A stretch of DNA of 64,000 bases from Hymenobacter siberiensis (GTDB lineage: Bacteria; Bacteroidota; Bacteroidia; Cytophagales; Hymenobacteraceae): contig NZ_JAHLZZ010000001.1 of the NCBI RefSeq assembly GCF_018967845.1, forward strand, positions 3,844,001 through 3,908,000, written 5' to 3'. Under the pieces are notes generated by a model. It searched no databases, was not told the DNA's origin, and was given only the letters and a program-made list of their open reading frames with translations. The translations under genes and the position numbers were made by a program. How positions within the stretch are numbered: the first letter of the stretch is position 1; each line of letters begins with the position of its first letter. Positions 6,284 to 13,546 of this stretch are shown piece after piece.

Positions 6284-9079
6284 ATGAAAATCGGTATTTT
6301 TTTCGGAGGCACTTCGCGCGAGCGGGAAATTTCCTTCGCCGGCGGCCGCACCGTGTTTGATAACCTGGACAAGGCCCTGTTTCAGCCCGTGCCCATCTTC
6401 GTCGATAGCCTGGGGCAGTTCATTCTGCTCGACTGGCAATTTATCTATAAAGGTACCATCCGCGACTTCTACCCGCCGGTGAGCTCGCAGCCGCCGTCGC
6501 TGCACCATTTGCAGGTGTATATCGAAAGCCTGGGCGAGCTCAGCCACGATGAGAAGTTTGAGGCCATTGCCAAAGTGGGGCGGCAGGTGCAGCCCGAACA
6601 GCTGCCGCTGCTCATGGATTTCGCCTTTCTGGCCCTGCACGGGCCGGGTGGTGAGGACGGGGCCATTCAGGGCATGCTGGAGTGGCTGGGGATTCCATAT
6701 TCGGGCTCCGGTATTCTGCCCTCGGCATTTGGCATTGATAAAATCGCGCAGAAGAAGCTGCTGAAAGCGCTGGGCCAGCCCACGCCCGACTTCCGCGTCA
6801 TCACGGCCGAGGAGTGGGACCGCGCCGACCACGCCGCCACCCTCGCCTACCTGGTGCGCGAGCTGGGCTTGCCGCTGGTGCTGAAAGCGCCGCGCCAGGG
6901 CTCCAGCATCGGCGTGAGCATTCTAAAAACCGACGACCTCGCCAAATTCGAGGCCGCCATCGAAAAAAGCCTGTTCCGCAAAACCCTGACCCGCACCGAC
7001 TGGCAGCGCCTGGGCGAGCAGGACAAAGTGGCCTGGGTGCAGCAGCTCACCGATATCCGTGACGGCATCGGCCTGCCGGTGACGCTGGCGCTTAATGAAG
7101 AATTGGAAGGCGATAATTCTTCATTAAGCGAAGCGACCATTTACCACCCCGAAACCCTGCTCTTCACCCTCGACCAGACTTTTGAAACGGCCGATACCAT
7201 CCGCCTGACCAACGTGGACGGCGAAACGCAGGTGCTCGTGGAAAGCTTCGTGGCCGGCCGCGAGTTCAGCTGCATTGTGGTGGAAGACCCCAACGGCCTG
7301 CCGCTGGCCCTGCCGCCCACCGAGATTGTGAAGGGCGAGGAGATGTTTGACTACCGCTCGAAATACCTGCCCGGCCTGGCCCGCAAAATCACCCCGATTG
7401 ACTTACCGGAGGATAAAATTCAGGAAATCCGCGAGGCCTGCGAGGAGATGTTCCGCACGTTCGGCTTCCAGGTGTATGCCCGCTTGGATGGGTTTGTGGT
7501 TGAGGAGAATAAGGTAGAAGGGATAGGGAATACGGAAAATGGTGGTGCCCAATCCCTATCCCCTATACCCTCCTCCCCTTCTACCCTGTTTCTCAACGAC
7601 CCGAACACGACTTCGGGCATGCTGCCGGCTTCGTTCTTCTTCCACCAGGCGGCCGAAATAGGGCTCAACCCGAGCCAGTTTCTGACCTACCTCATCCGCA
7701 CGTCGCTGGCGGCCCGCCGCCGCGCCGGCCTGCGCCCCGTGAAGCTGGGGGCGCTGCTGGCCAAGCTCGATGCGGCCGTAGCCGGCCGCCAGCACGAGGC
7801 CACCGAGCGCATTCGGGTGGCCGTGATAATGGGCGGCTACTCCTCGGAGCGTCATATTTCGGTGGAGAGCGGGCGCAATATTTTCGAGAAGCTCAGCTCG
7901 TCGGCCAAGTACGCGCCGGTGCCGGTGTTCCTCACCGGCTCGGCCCAAGAGCACCAGCTCTACGTGCTGCCCGTGAACGTGATGCTGAAGGACAACGCCG
8001 ACGACATCCGCGAGAAAATTGAGCACGCCGAGGCCGGCGAGGCCCCGCATCCCATTCTGGCCCGCATCCGACAGGAAGCCAGCCAGATTACCAGCACCTA
8101 CGCCGGACAGGCGCTGGCCCTGCCGCGCCGCATCTCGTTCGGGGAGCTGGCCGGCATGGTCGATGAAGTATTCATAGCCCTGCACGGCCGCCCTGGCGAG
8201 GACGGCGCGCTACAGCAGGAGCTCGAGAAATTCGGCCTGCCCTACAACGGCTCGGGCGTGGCCAGCAGCAGCGTCACCATCAACAAGTTTGAAACCAACA
8301 AGCGCCTGCGTGCCGCCGGCCTGCTGGTGGCCGAGCACCGCATGGCCACCAAGCTGGAGTGGCAGGCCGATGCCGAAAGCTTCTACCGCAGCCTCGAAAC
8401 GCAGTTTCCTTACCCATTCATCGCCAAGCCTGCCGACGATGGCTGCTCCTCGGCGGTGAAGAAAATCAAGAACCGCGCGGAGCTGGAAGCCTTCAGTCAG
8501 CTCATCTTCCGCACCGGGGAAGACCTCATGCCCGCCCCGGCCGGCGTGTTGAATCTGGGTTTTAAGGAGGAATTTCCGCGCAAGGAGGCCTTCCTGGTCG
8601 AAACGCTCATCAGCCGCGACGGGGCCGCGCACTTCCTCGAAGTCACGGGCGGCCTGCTCACTTCTTACGACGAAGACGGCCTGCTCGACATCGAAGTATT
8701 CGAGGCCAGCGAGGCCCTGGCCAACGGCGAGGTGCTGAGCCTGGAGGAGAAATTCCTGGCCGGCGAAGGCCAGAACATCACCCCCGCCCGCTACGATGCA
8801 GACCCCGCCGAGCGCCAGCGCATCTCGAACGAGGTGAAGGCCGTGCTGCACCGCGTGGCCGAAGTGCTCGATATTCAGGGCTACGCCCGGATTGACGCCT
8901 TCGTGCGCGTGCGCCAGGAGGGCGAGGTGGAGGTGCTCATCATCGAGGTAAATTCACTGCCCGGCATGACGCCCGCCACCTGCATCTTCCACCAGACGGC
9001 CCTGGCCGGCTACACGCCTTATCAGTTCATCGACCGGATTCTGGAGTTCGGCAAGGCGCGGGCGGCCCGGGTTAGCTGA
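6284..9079 (+). CDS. ddl: Tandem double-domain D-alanine--D-alanine ligase
   Basis: A 931-residue protein with two complete Ddl/ATP-grasp units; typical Ddl has about 310-370 residues. Unit 1 (about 1-480) shows GIFFGGTSRERE, LHGPGGEDGAIQG, KAPRQGSSIGVS and LNDPNTTSGM. Unit 2 (about 505-925) shows VAVIMGGYSSERHISV, LHGRPGEDGALQ, KPADDGCSSAV and IIEVNSLPGMTP. It would join D-alanines for peptidoglycan precursors in the cytoplasm. The metal-ligand loop is canonical (E-x-N) in unit 2 but altered (D-x-N) in unit 1, so unit 2 may do the chemistry. Unit 1 also carries two peptide segments encoded by palindromic DNA (about residues 269-282 and 406-436). A PASTA gene follows, which suits a cell-wall role. 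Confidence 0.9.
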   Translation: MKIGIFFGGTSREREISFAGGRTVFDNLDKALFQPVPIFVDSLGQFILLDWQFIYKGTIRDFYPPVSSQPPSLHHLQVYIESLGELSHDEKFEAIAKVGRQVQPEQLPLLMDFAFLALHGPGGEDGAIQGMLEWLGIPYSGSGILPSAFGIDKIAQKKLLKALGQPTPDFRVITAEEWDRADHAATLAYLVRELGLPLVLKAPRQGSSIGVSILKTDDLAKFEAAIEKSLFRKTLTRTDWQRLGEQDKVAWVQQLTDIRDGIGLPVTLALNEELEGDNSSLSEATIYHPETLLFTLDQTFETADTIRLTNVDGETQVLVESFVAGREFSCIVVEDPNGLPLALPPTEIVKGEEMFDYRSKYLPGLARKITPIDLPEDKIQEIREACEEMFRTFGFQVYARLDGFVVEENKVEGIGNTENGGAQSLSPIPSSPSTLFLNDPNTTSGMLPASFFFHQAAEIGLNPSQFLTYLIRTSLAARRRAGLRPVKLGALLAKLDAAVAGRQHEATERIRVAVIMGGYSSERHISVESGRNIFEKLSSSAKYAPVPVFLTGSAQEHQLYVLPVNVMLKDNADDIREKIEHAEAGEAPHPILARIRQEASQITSTYAGQALALPRRISFGELAGMVDEVFIALHGRPGEDGALQQELEKFGLPYNGSGVASSSVTINKFETNKRLRAAGLLVAEHRMATKLEWQADAESFYRSLETQFPYPFIAKPADDGCSSAVKKIKNRAELEAFSQLIFRTGEDLMPAPAGVLNLGFKEEFPRKEAFLVETLISRDGAAHFLEVTGGLLTSYDEDGLLDIEVFEASEALANGEVLSLEEKFLAGEGQNITPARYDADPAERQRISNEVKAVLHRVAEVLDIQGYARIDAFVRVRQEGEVEVLIIEVNSLPGMTPATCIFHQTALAGYTPYQFIDRILEFGKARAARVS
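7089..7130. repeat. Perfect 16-bp inverted repeat inside the ddl coding sequence
   Basis: CGCTTAATGAAGAATT (7089-7104) and its exact reverse complement (7115-7130) flank a 10-base loop. The segment stays in frame and encodes about 14 residues (LNEELEGDNSSLSE) of unit 1. Confidence 0.9.
7499..7597. repeat. Imperfect ~99-bp foldback inside the ddl coding sequence
   Basis: The arm starting at 7499 (GTTGAGGAGAATAAGGTAGA) pairs imperfectly with 7575-7597, and an inner GGGATAGGGA block pairs with TCCCTATCCC (about 7552-7562). It encodes a Gly/Ser/Pro-rich stretch (about 24 residues) placed between two strands that are adjacent in normal Ddl (VVEENKV and FLNDPN). Confidence 0.8.
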
Positions 9080-9086
9080 ACATCGG

Positions 9087-9247
9087 ACTCCCCTCCTTAC
9101 CAAGGAGGGGATGTTTGCGCGAAGCGCAAACGGGGGTGGTTGTGGCATTGCACAACACATGATGACACTATTCTAACGTTGCTCAACGCCACAACCACCC
9201 CAATTTTGCCTGCGGCAAAATATCCCCTCCTTGGTAAGGAGGGGAGT
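9087..9247. repeat. Long foldback repeat with ~60-base arms (CCCCTCCTTACC family)
   Basis: The outer block ACTCCCCTCCTTACCAAGGA (from 9087) recurs inverted up to 9247. The inner block GGTGGTTGTGGC (to 9146) pairs with GCCACAACCACC (from 9188). The mid-arm parts differ (TTTGCGCGAAGCGCAAA against ATTTTGCCTGCGGCAAAAT), but each is itself a small hairpin. The element fills the ddl-PASTA gap. Confidence 0.85.
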
Positions 9248-9285
9248 TTTCCGTTCTTTGCCCCATATAACGTCTTCTTTGCTAA

Positions 9286-10047
9286 ATGGCTTTCCTCACC
9301 TCCAATACCCCGCTCGACGTAGTGAAGCACCTCGTGCTCATCGCCGGGGCGGGCCTGCTGCTCGTGCTGGGCTTTTTCTACGTGTATTTACCCATGAGCA
9401 CGCACCACGGCGAAACCATCACAGTGCCCAAGGTGACGGGCATGAATGTGGCCGACCTCGAAGCCTACCTCGATGAGCGCAACCTGAACTACTTCGTGGA
9501 CGACTCCAGCTACAGTCCCAACATCCGCCCCTTCACCGTGCTGGTGCAGGACCCCGCCCCCGGCGAAAAGGTGAAGGAAGGCCGCAAAATCTACCTGCAG
9601 GTGAGCATGAAAAACCCGCCGGTGATTAAGATGCCCAAGCTTACCGATGGCTCCTCGAAAAATGCCATGCTCATTCTCAAAAGCTACGACCTCGTGGTGG
9701 GCCAGATTCAGCTGGTGCCCGACCTGGCCTCCGGCGCGGTGCTGAAGCAGCTGGTGAACGGCAAGGAGATAGCGGCCGGCGCGCCCATCGCCAAGGGTAC
9801 CAAAGTGGACCTCGTGGTGGGCGACGGCCAGGGCAACCAGACCTTCGCCGTGCCCAACCTCATCGACATGCCCGAGGATGAGGCCATTACGCTCCTCGTG
9901 GGCCAGGGCCTGCAAAAGGGCGAGGTGTTCGAGCAGCCCGCTGAGGCAGGGCAGACTCCCGGCACGGTGGTACGCCAGCGCCCCACCTATGGCCCCGATG
10001 CCACCATCCGCATGGGCCAGCTGGTGGATATCTGGGTAGCGAAATAA
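9286..10047 (+). CDS. PASTA-domain membrane protein
   Basis: A 253-residue protein with one membrane segment (about residues 14-35) followed by three PASTA repeats outside the membrane: about 43-110 (TITVPKVTGMNVADLEAYL), 113-183 (VIKMPKLTDGSSKNAMLIL) and 187-252 (FAVPNLIDMPEDEAITLL). PASTA domains bind muropeptides or beta-lactam-like ligands in other bacteria. No kinase or transpeptidase domain is attached. The gene lies just after ddl in the same direction, consistent with a cell-wall function. The ATG at 9286 is favoured because it leaves a short N-terminal cytoplasmic tail before the membrane helix. Confidence 0.88.
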   Translation: MAFLTSNTPLDVVKHLVLIAGAGLLLVLGFFYVYLPMSTHHGETITVPKVTGMNVADLEAYLDERNLNYFVDDSSYSPNIRPFTVLVQDPAPGEKVKEGRKIYLQVSMKNPPVIKMPKLTDGSSKNAMLILKSYDLVVGQIQLVPDLASGAVLKQLVNGKEIAAGAPIAKGTKVDLVVGDGQGNQTFAVPNLIDMPEDEAITLLVGQGLQKGEVFEQPAEAGQTPGTVVRQRPTYGPDATIRMGQLVDIWVAK

Positions 10048-10192
10048 ATAGTTGACTTTCAACGCAAAGCGGTGCTTTGCGTCGCCGCGCCGGAAAACCT
10101 TTTTCACTGGCGTAGCGGCGTGGGGCACCGCTTCGTCGTAATGCACTTTTCCGGGCGCTTTGGTCGTTAGGCCCTCAACCTCCTGCTAACTT

Positions 10193-12181
10193 ATGATGAC
10201 ACGATTCCTCCCATGGTCGCGCTTGCTGCTGCCGGCGCTGCTGTTGAGCGCCGGCGCGGCCTCGGCCCAGCTCTCGCCTTCCGAGCCCCTGTCGGCCGAC
10301 CCGAGCCGGGCAGCTTACGCGCCCAGCGCCGCCATCCGCACCCAGCTGCGTGGCACCACGGCCCTGGCACTGCCCTTTTTCGATGACTTCACCACGCCGC
10401 TGAACGGTGCGCCCAACCCGCAGAGGTGGATGCCCATCGGCGGCGCTTTCGTGAGCAACCGCCTGGCCATTCAGCCCCTCACCCGGGGGGCCGCCACCCT
10501 CGACGGCCTGCGTGCCAACGGCCAGAACTACAGCGGCCAGGTAAACATTGTGTACGGCCCCATCGACTCGCTGGTATCACAGCCCATCAACCTGGGTGGC
10601 CTCACGGCCAACGACAAGGTGGCGCTCAGCTTTGCCTGGCAGGCCGGCAGCATCGTGAGCATCCCGGGGGCCAACGGCAGCACCACCCCCGTGCGCCTGG
10701 AGCTGTTTGTGAAAACCGATGCCAATGCCTGGGAGCAGGTGTGGGCCTACAACGGCCAGCGTGTGCGCACCGGCTTTCGGCAGCAGGTAGTACTGCTGGA
10801 GCAAGCCAAGTACCTGCACGGCAATTTCCAGTTTATGTTCATTGCCACCGGCAACAGCTCCGAAAACCGCGACAACTGGAGCGTGGACTACATTCTGCTG
10901 AACCGGGGCCGCACCGCCGGCCTGGCCGATACCACGTTTCTGGATTCGGGGGCCGGCGGCGGGCTCACCGGCGGCAATCCCTCGGGCGGCATGCGCAGCC
11001 CCCTGCGCCGGTTCACCTCCATGCCGGTCTGGCAGTTCAACACGGCCTCGCCGACCGGCAGCGAGCTGGCCGCCAACCTGGGCGTGAACTACAGCAACCT
11101 GCGCAGCGGCCTGCTCCCACTGAACGTGAACGTGCTGGGCACCGTGCAGCAGCTGCCCGCCGGTCCGGTGCTGGGTACCTGGCTGCAGCGCAGCCTGCCG
11201 CTGGGCACGCAGCCCCGCCTTACGCCCGTGACCGGCGCGGCCAGCGCCGTGGCCCTGCCCGCCACCCCCGATGCTAAGCGCCTGCGCTACACCATGGCGC
11301 TGAACTCGCAGGAGCAAAACCCGCTTACGCTGCCCAACGACACCATTTTCCGGGACGTAGAGCTGGCCAATTACTACGCCTACGACGATGGTACGGCCGA
11401 AGGATTTACCAACCTCGACCCCTTCACAAGCGGCCAGCAGCTCGCCTTTGCCTACCGCTTCGATTTGAACCAGGCCGACTACGTGCGCGGCCTGCGCCTA
11501 TACCCGGTATATCCCGGCTCCAGCGTGGCCGGCGGCAACCGGACGCTGGATTTCGATGCCCGCCCCGTCACCATCAGCGTGTGGGACAATGCGAACGGCC
11601 GACCCGCTACCACCGCCCGGGTTTCCAAAACGGCCACCATCCCGGCCGCCGCCAATATTCCGGCCGGCTGGCAGTATTATCAGATTGATTTTGACCAGCC
11701 CGTGCCAGTATCGGGCATTTTTTACGTGGGCTTTTCGCAGCCTTCTACCTCCGCCGGCCGCTTCCTGCCCTACGGCCTCGACTACAACAGCAGCTTCCCG
11801 GCCCAACACCTGTTGCGCCGCGACAACACCGGCGTGTGGGACACCACCAACTTCGCATCCGGCCGGGGCGCGCTCATGATGCGCCCCGTGATGACCAATA
11901 ACGTGGCCACCGCCACTGCCGCCAGCCGCGCCGCCGCCGCCTACAGCATCTACCCCAACCCTGCCCCTGCCGGGCACGGCCACGGCACCGTGAGCATTGC
12001 CGGGCCGGGTTTTGTGCGAGCGGTATTGGTCGATGCTCTGGGCCGCGTGGTGTGGGAGCAGCCCACTGCCCAGGCCGGCAACCCCACTCTGGCCCTGCCC
12101 ACGCTGCCCGCCGGCCTCTACACCGTGCGCCTGACCCTGGCCGACGGCCGCACCATCGGGCAAAAGCTGATGTTGGAATAG
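10193..12181 (+). CDS. Secreted T9SS cargo protein of unknown function
   Basis: A 662-residue protein with a signal peptide (cleavage expected after ASAQ, about residue 25) and a C-terminal type IX sorting domain (YSIYPNPAPAGHG, LVDALGRVV, LPAGLYTVRL, ending KLMLE), so it should cross the outer membrane and be anchored or released. The body is beta-rich (FFDDFTTPLNG, LSFAWQAGS, DNWSVDYILLN) like large gliding-associated surface proteins, without a catalytic motif I recognise. Two ATG codons are adjacent at 10193 and 10196; either may start. It stands alone between PASTA and a palindromic repeat. Confidence 0.8.
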   Translation: MMTRFLPWSRLLLPALLLSAGAASAQLSPSEPLSADPSRAAYAPSAAIRTQLRGTTALALPFFDDFTTPLNGAPNPQRWMPIGGAFVSNRLAIQPLTRGAATLDGLRANGQNYSGQVNIVYGPIDSLVSQPINLGGLTANDKVALSFAWQAGSIVSIPGANGSTTPVRLELFVKTDANAWEQVWAYNGQRVRTGFRQQVVLLEQAKYLHGNFQFMFIATGNSSENRDNWSVDYILLNRGRTAGLADTTFLDSGAGGGLTGGNPSGGMRSPLRRFTSMPVWQFNTASPTGSELAANLGVNYSNLRSGLLPLNVNVLGTVQQLPAGPVLGTWLQRSLPLGTQPRLTPVTGAASAVALPATPDAKRLRYTMALNSQEQNPLTLPNDTIFRDVELANYYAYDDGTAEGFTNLDPFTSGQQLAFAYRFDLNQADYVRGLRLYPVYPGSSVAGGNRTLDFDARPVTISVWDNANGRPATTARVSKTATIPAAANIPAGWQYYQIDFDQPVPVSGIFYVGFSQPSTSAGRFLPYGLDYNSSFPAQHLLRRDNTGVWDTTNFASGRGALMMRPVMTNNVATATAASRAAAAYSIYPNPAPAGHGHGTVSIAGPGFVRAVLVDALGRVVWEQPTAQAGNPTLALPTLPAGLYTVRLTLADGRTIGQKLMLE

Positions 12182-12228
12182 CGTTTGCCCTCTGTAGCAA
12201 TCGAAGCTACTTAGAAAGTAGTATCGTT

Positions 12229-12322
12229 CCGGTCAGACTGCCCTAGGCGGTCTGACCGGTTGAAGTACCCCCGATTTCGTCCGCACGACAACCGGTCGGA
12301 CCGCCTAGGGCGGTCAGACCGG
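12229..12322. repeat. Composite palindromic element (CCGGTC...GACCGG family), copy 2
   Basis: Two 31-base palindromes (CCGGTCAGACTGCC/CTAGG... and CCGGTCGGACCGCC/TAGGG...) flank the spacer beginning TTGAAGTACCCCC. It has the same layout as 1204-1341 but only one spacer, and it sits 30 bases before the convergent terminator. Confidence 0.85.
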
Positions 12323-12351
12323 CGCAACGACTTCCTAAACAGCCTCATTAG

Positions 12352-12388
12352 CAAAAAAGCCGTCCGGATAACTCCGGACGGCTTTTTT
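12352..12388. terminator. Bidirectional terminator between the T9SS protein and the fasciclin gene
   Basis: AAAAAAGCCGTCCGG pairs with CCGGACGGCTTTTTT across the short loop ATAACT. Confidence 0.9.
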
Positions 12389-12416
12389 ATTGGGGCACGA
12401 AGCCTGAATTTGCTGA

Positions 12417-13145
12417 TTACTTAGCTGGCATCAACACGGTATCGATTACGTGCGTTACGCCGTTGCTCGACATCACGTTCGGGATGGTGACCGTGGCCAT
12501 GCCGCCTTTGGCGTCTTTCAGCATCACGCTGCTGCCGGATATCATCACCGTCAGCTGCTCGCCTTCCACGGTGGTCAGCACCTGACCATTCTTGAGGTCG
12601 GCGGCCGTGAGGCGGCCGGGTACTACGTGGTAGGTGAGAATTTTGGTGAGGGTGGGCTTCATTTCGGGCGTCAACAGCGAGTTTACGGTGCCAGCGGGAA
12701 GCTTATCAAAAGCCGCGTTGGTGGGGGCAAATACGGTGAAGGGACCAGCGCTTTTCAGCGTTTCAACCAGGCCGGCGGCTTTCACGGCGGCTACCAGCGT
12801 GGTGTGGTCGGCGCTGCCGGCGGCATTGTCCACGATATCCTTATCGGGGGTCATCATGGCACCGCCCACCATCACACCGTTGCTCATTGAGTTGTCTGCC
12901 ATGCCCATCTTTTTGCGGTCGGCAGCGGAGCGGGGCTTGGTTTTGGCTTTCATTTTGTCGCCGGCAGCCGATTTGCCTTTGACTTTCATTTTGCCATCGT
13001 CGGCCATTTTGGTCTTGGTCATCATGCCGTCGACGGTGGTTTTTGTTTTCTCGTCGTCGCTCTTGGTCTTCATATCCTGCGCGAAGGAGGTGGCCGAGCA
13101 GGCTACGGTGAGGGCGAGGGCGGTGAAGATGTTTTTCGTGTTCAT
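12417..13145 (-). CDS. Secreted fasciclin-domain protein with a Lys/Met/Thr-rich linker
   Basis: A 242-residue protein with a signal peptide (MNTKNIFTALALTVACSA, cleavage near SFAQ). A low-complexity region rich in Lys, Met, Thr and Asp follows (about residues 24-85), then one fasciclin (FAS1) domain (about 105-240) with the H1 motif FTVFAPTNAAFDKLP and the H2 motif LTYHVVPG. FAS1 domains mediate adhesion or extracellular matrix contacts. The ATG at 13145 is chosen over 13172 because it opens the signal peptide directly. The linker's repetitive KMK/KTK pattern is unusual and strongly basic. It is a single gene. Confidence 0.9.
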   Translation of the reverse strand: MNTKNIFTALALTVACSATSFAQDMKTKSDDEKTKTTVDGMMTKTKMADDGKMKVKGKSAAGDKMKAKTKPRSAADRKKMGMADNSMSNGVMVGGAMMTPDKDIVDNAAGSADHTTLVAAVKAAGLVETLKSAGPFTVFAPTNAAFDKLPAGTVNSLLTPEMKPTLTKILTYHVVPGRLTAADLKNGQVLTTVEGEQLTVMISGSSVMLKDAKGGMATVTIPNVMSSNGVTHVIDTVLMPAK

Positions 13146-13546
13146 GGTATTGGGAGTTGGAGTGAGAGTCACTGATAATGTTCAGCCTATACGGCGGCAC
13201 GGTAGTATTAGGTTTAGCGCATGTGCCCACAGCGGTGTTAAATCTTGTTTATAACATAAAATATTCATATATTTTTTATTTATTCATGCAACAGTTATTA
13301 CATCGGTAGTTCAAATATGTCAAGCTGCTGCATATCGATGCAGCAGGGCACGAAGCAGGAAAGCTCCTTTGCAGCCTGCAAAGGAGCTTTCCTGTGGCCA
13401 CAGCAGAAACAAGCAGCGCCCACGCAACCATTTCGAATAAATACCTAGCGCGGGGTGATGCGACGACCGAAATCGTCGTCGCACCACCCCGCGCTACATC
13501 CTTGCTTCATATCAAACAAGCAGACCTCCACCCCAACAGCTGGCCC
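13146..13546. repeat. Intergenic region with an AT-rich stretch and two hairpins
   Basis: Positions 13245-13320 are AT-rich and probably hold the fasciclin promoter. A 19-bp perfect hairpin (CAGGAAAGCTCCTTTGCAG, 13356-13374, with 13376-13394) and a 22-bp near-perfect hairpin (TAGCGCGGGGTG..., 13446-13495) follow. Both may be palindromic repeats, and the second may also end the TonB receptor transcript. No gene is supported here. Confidence 0.7.
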
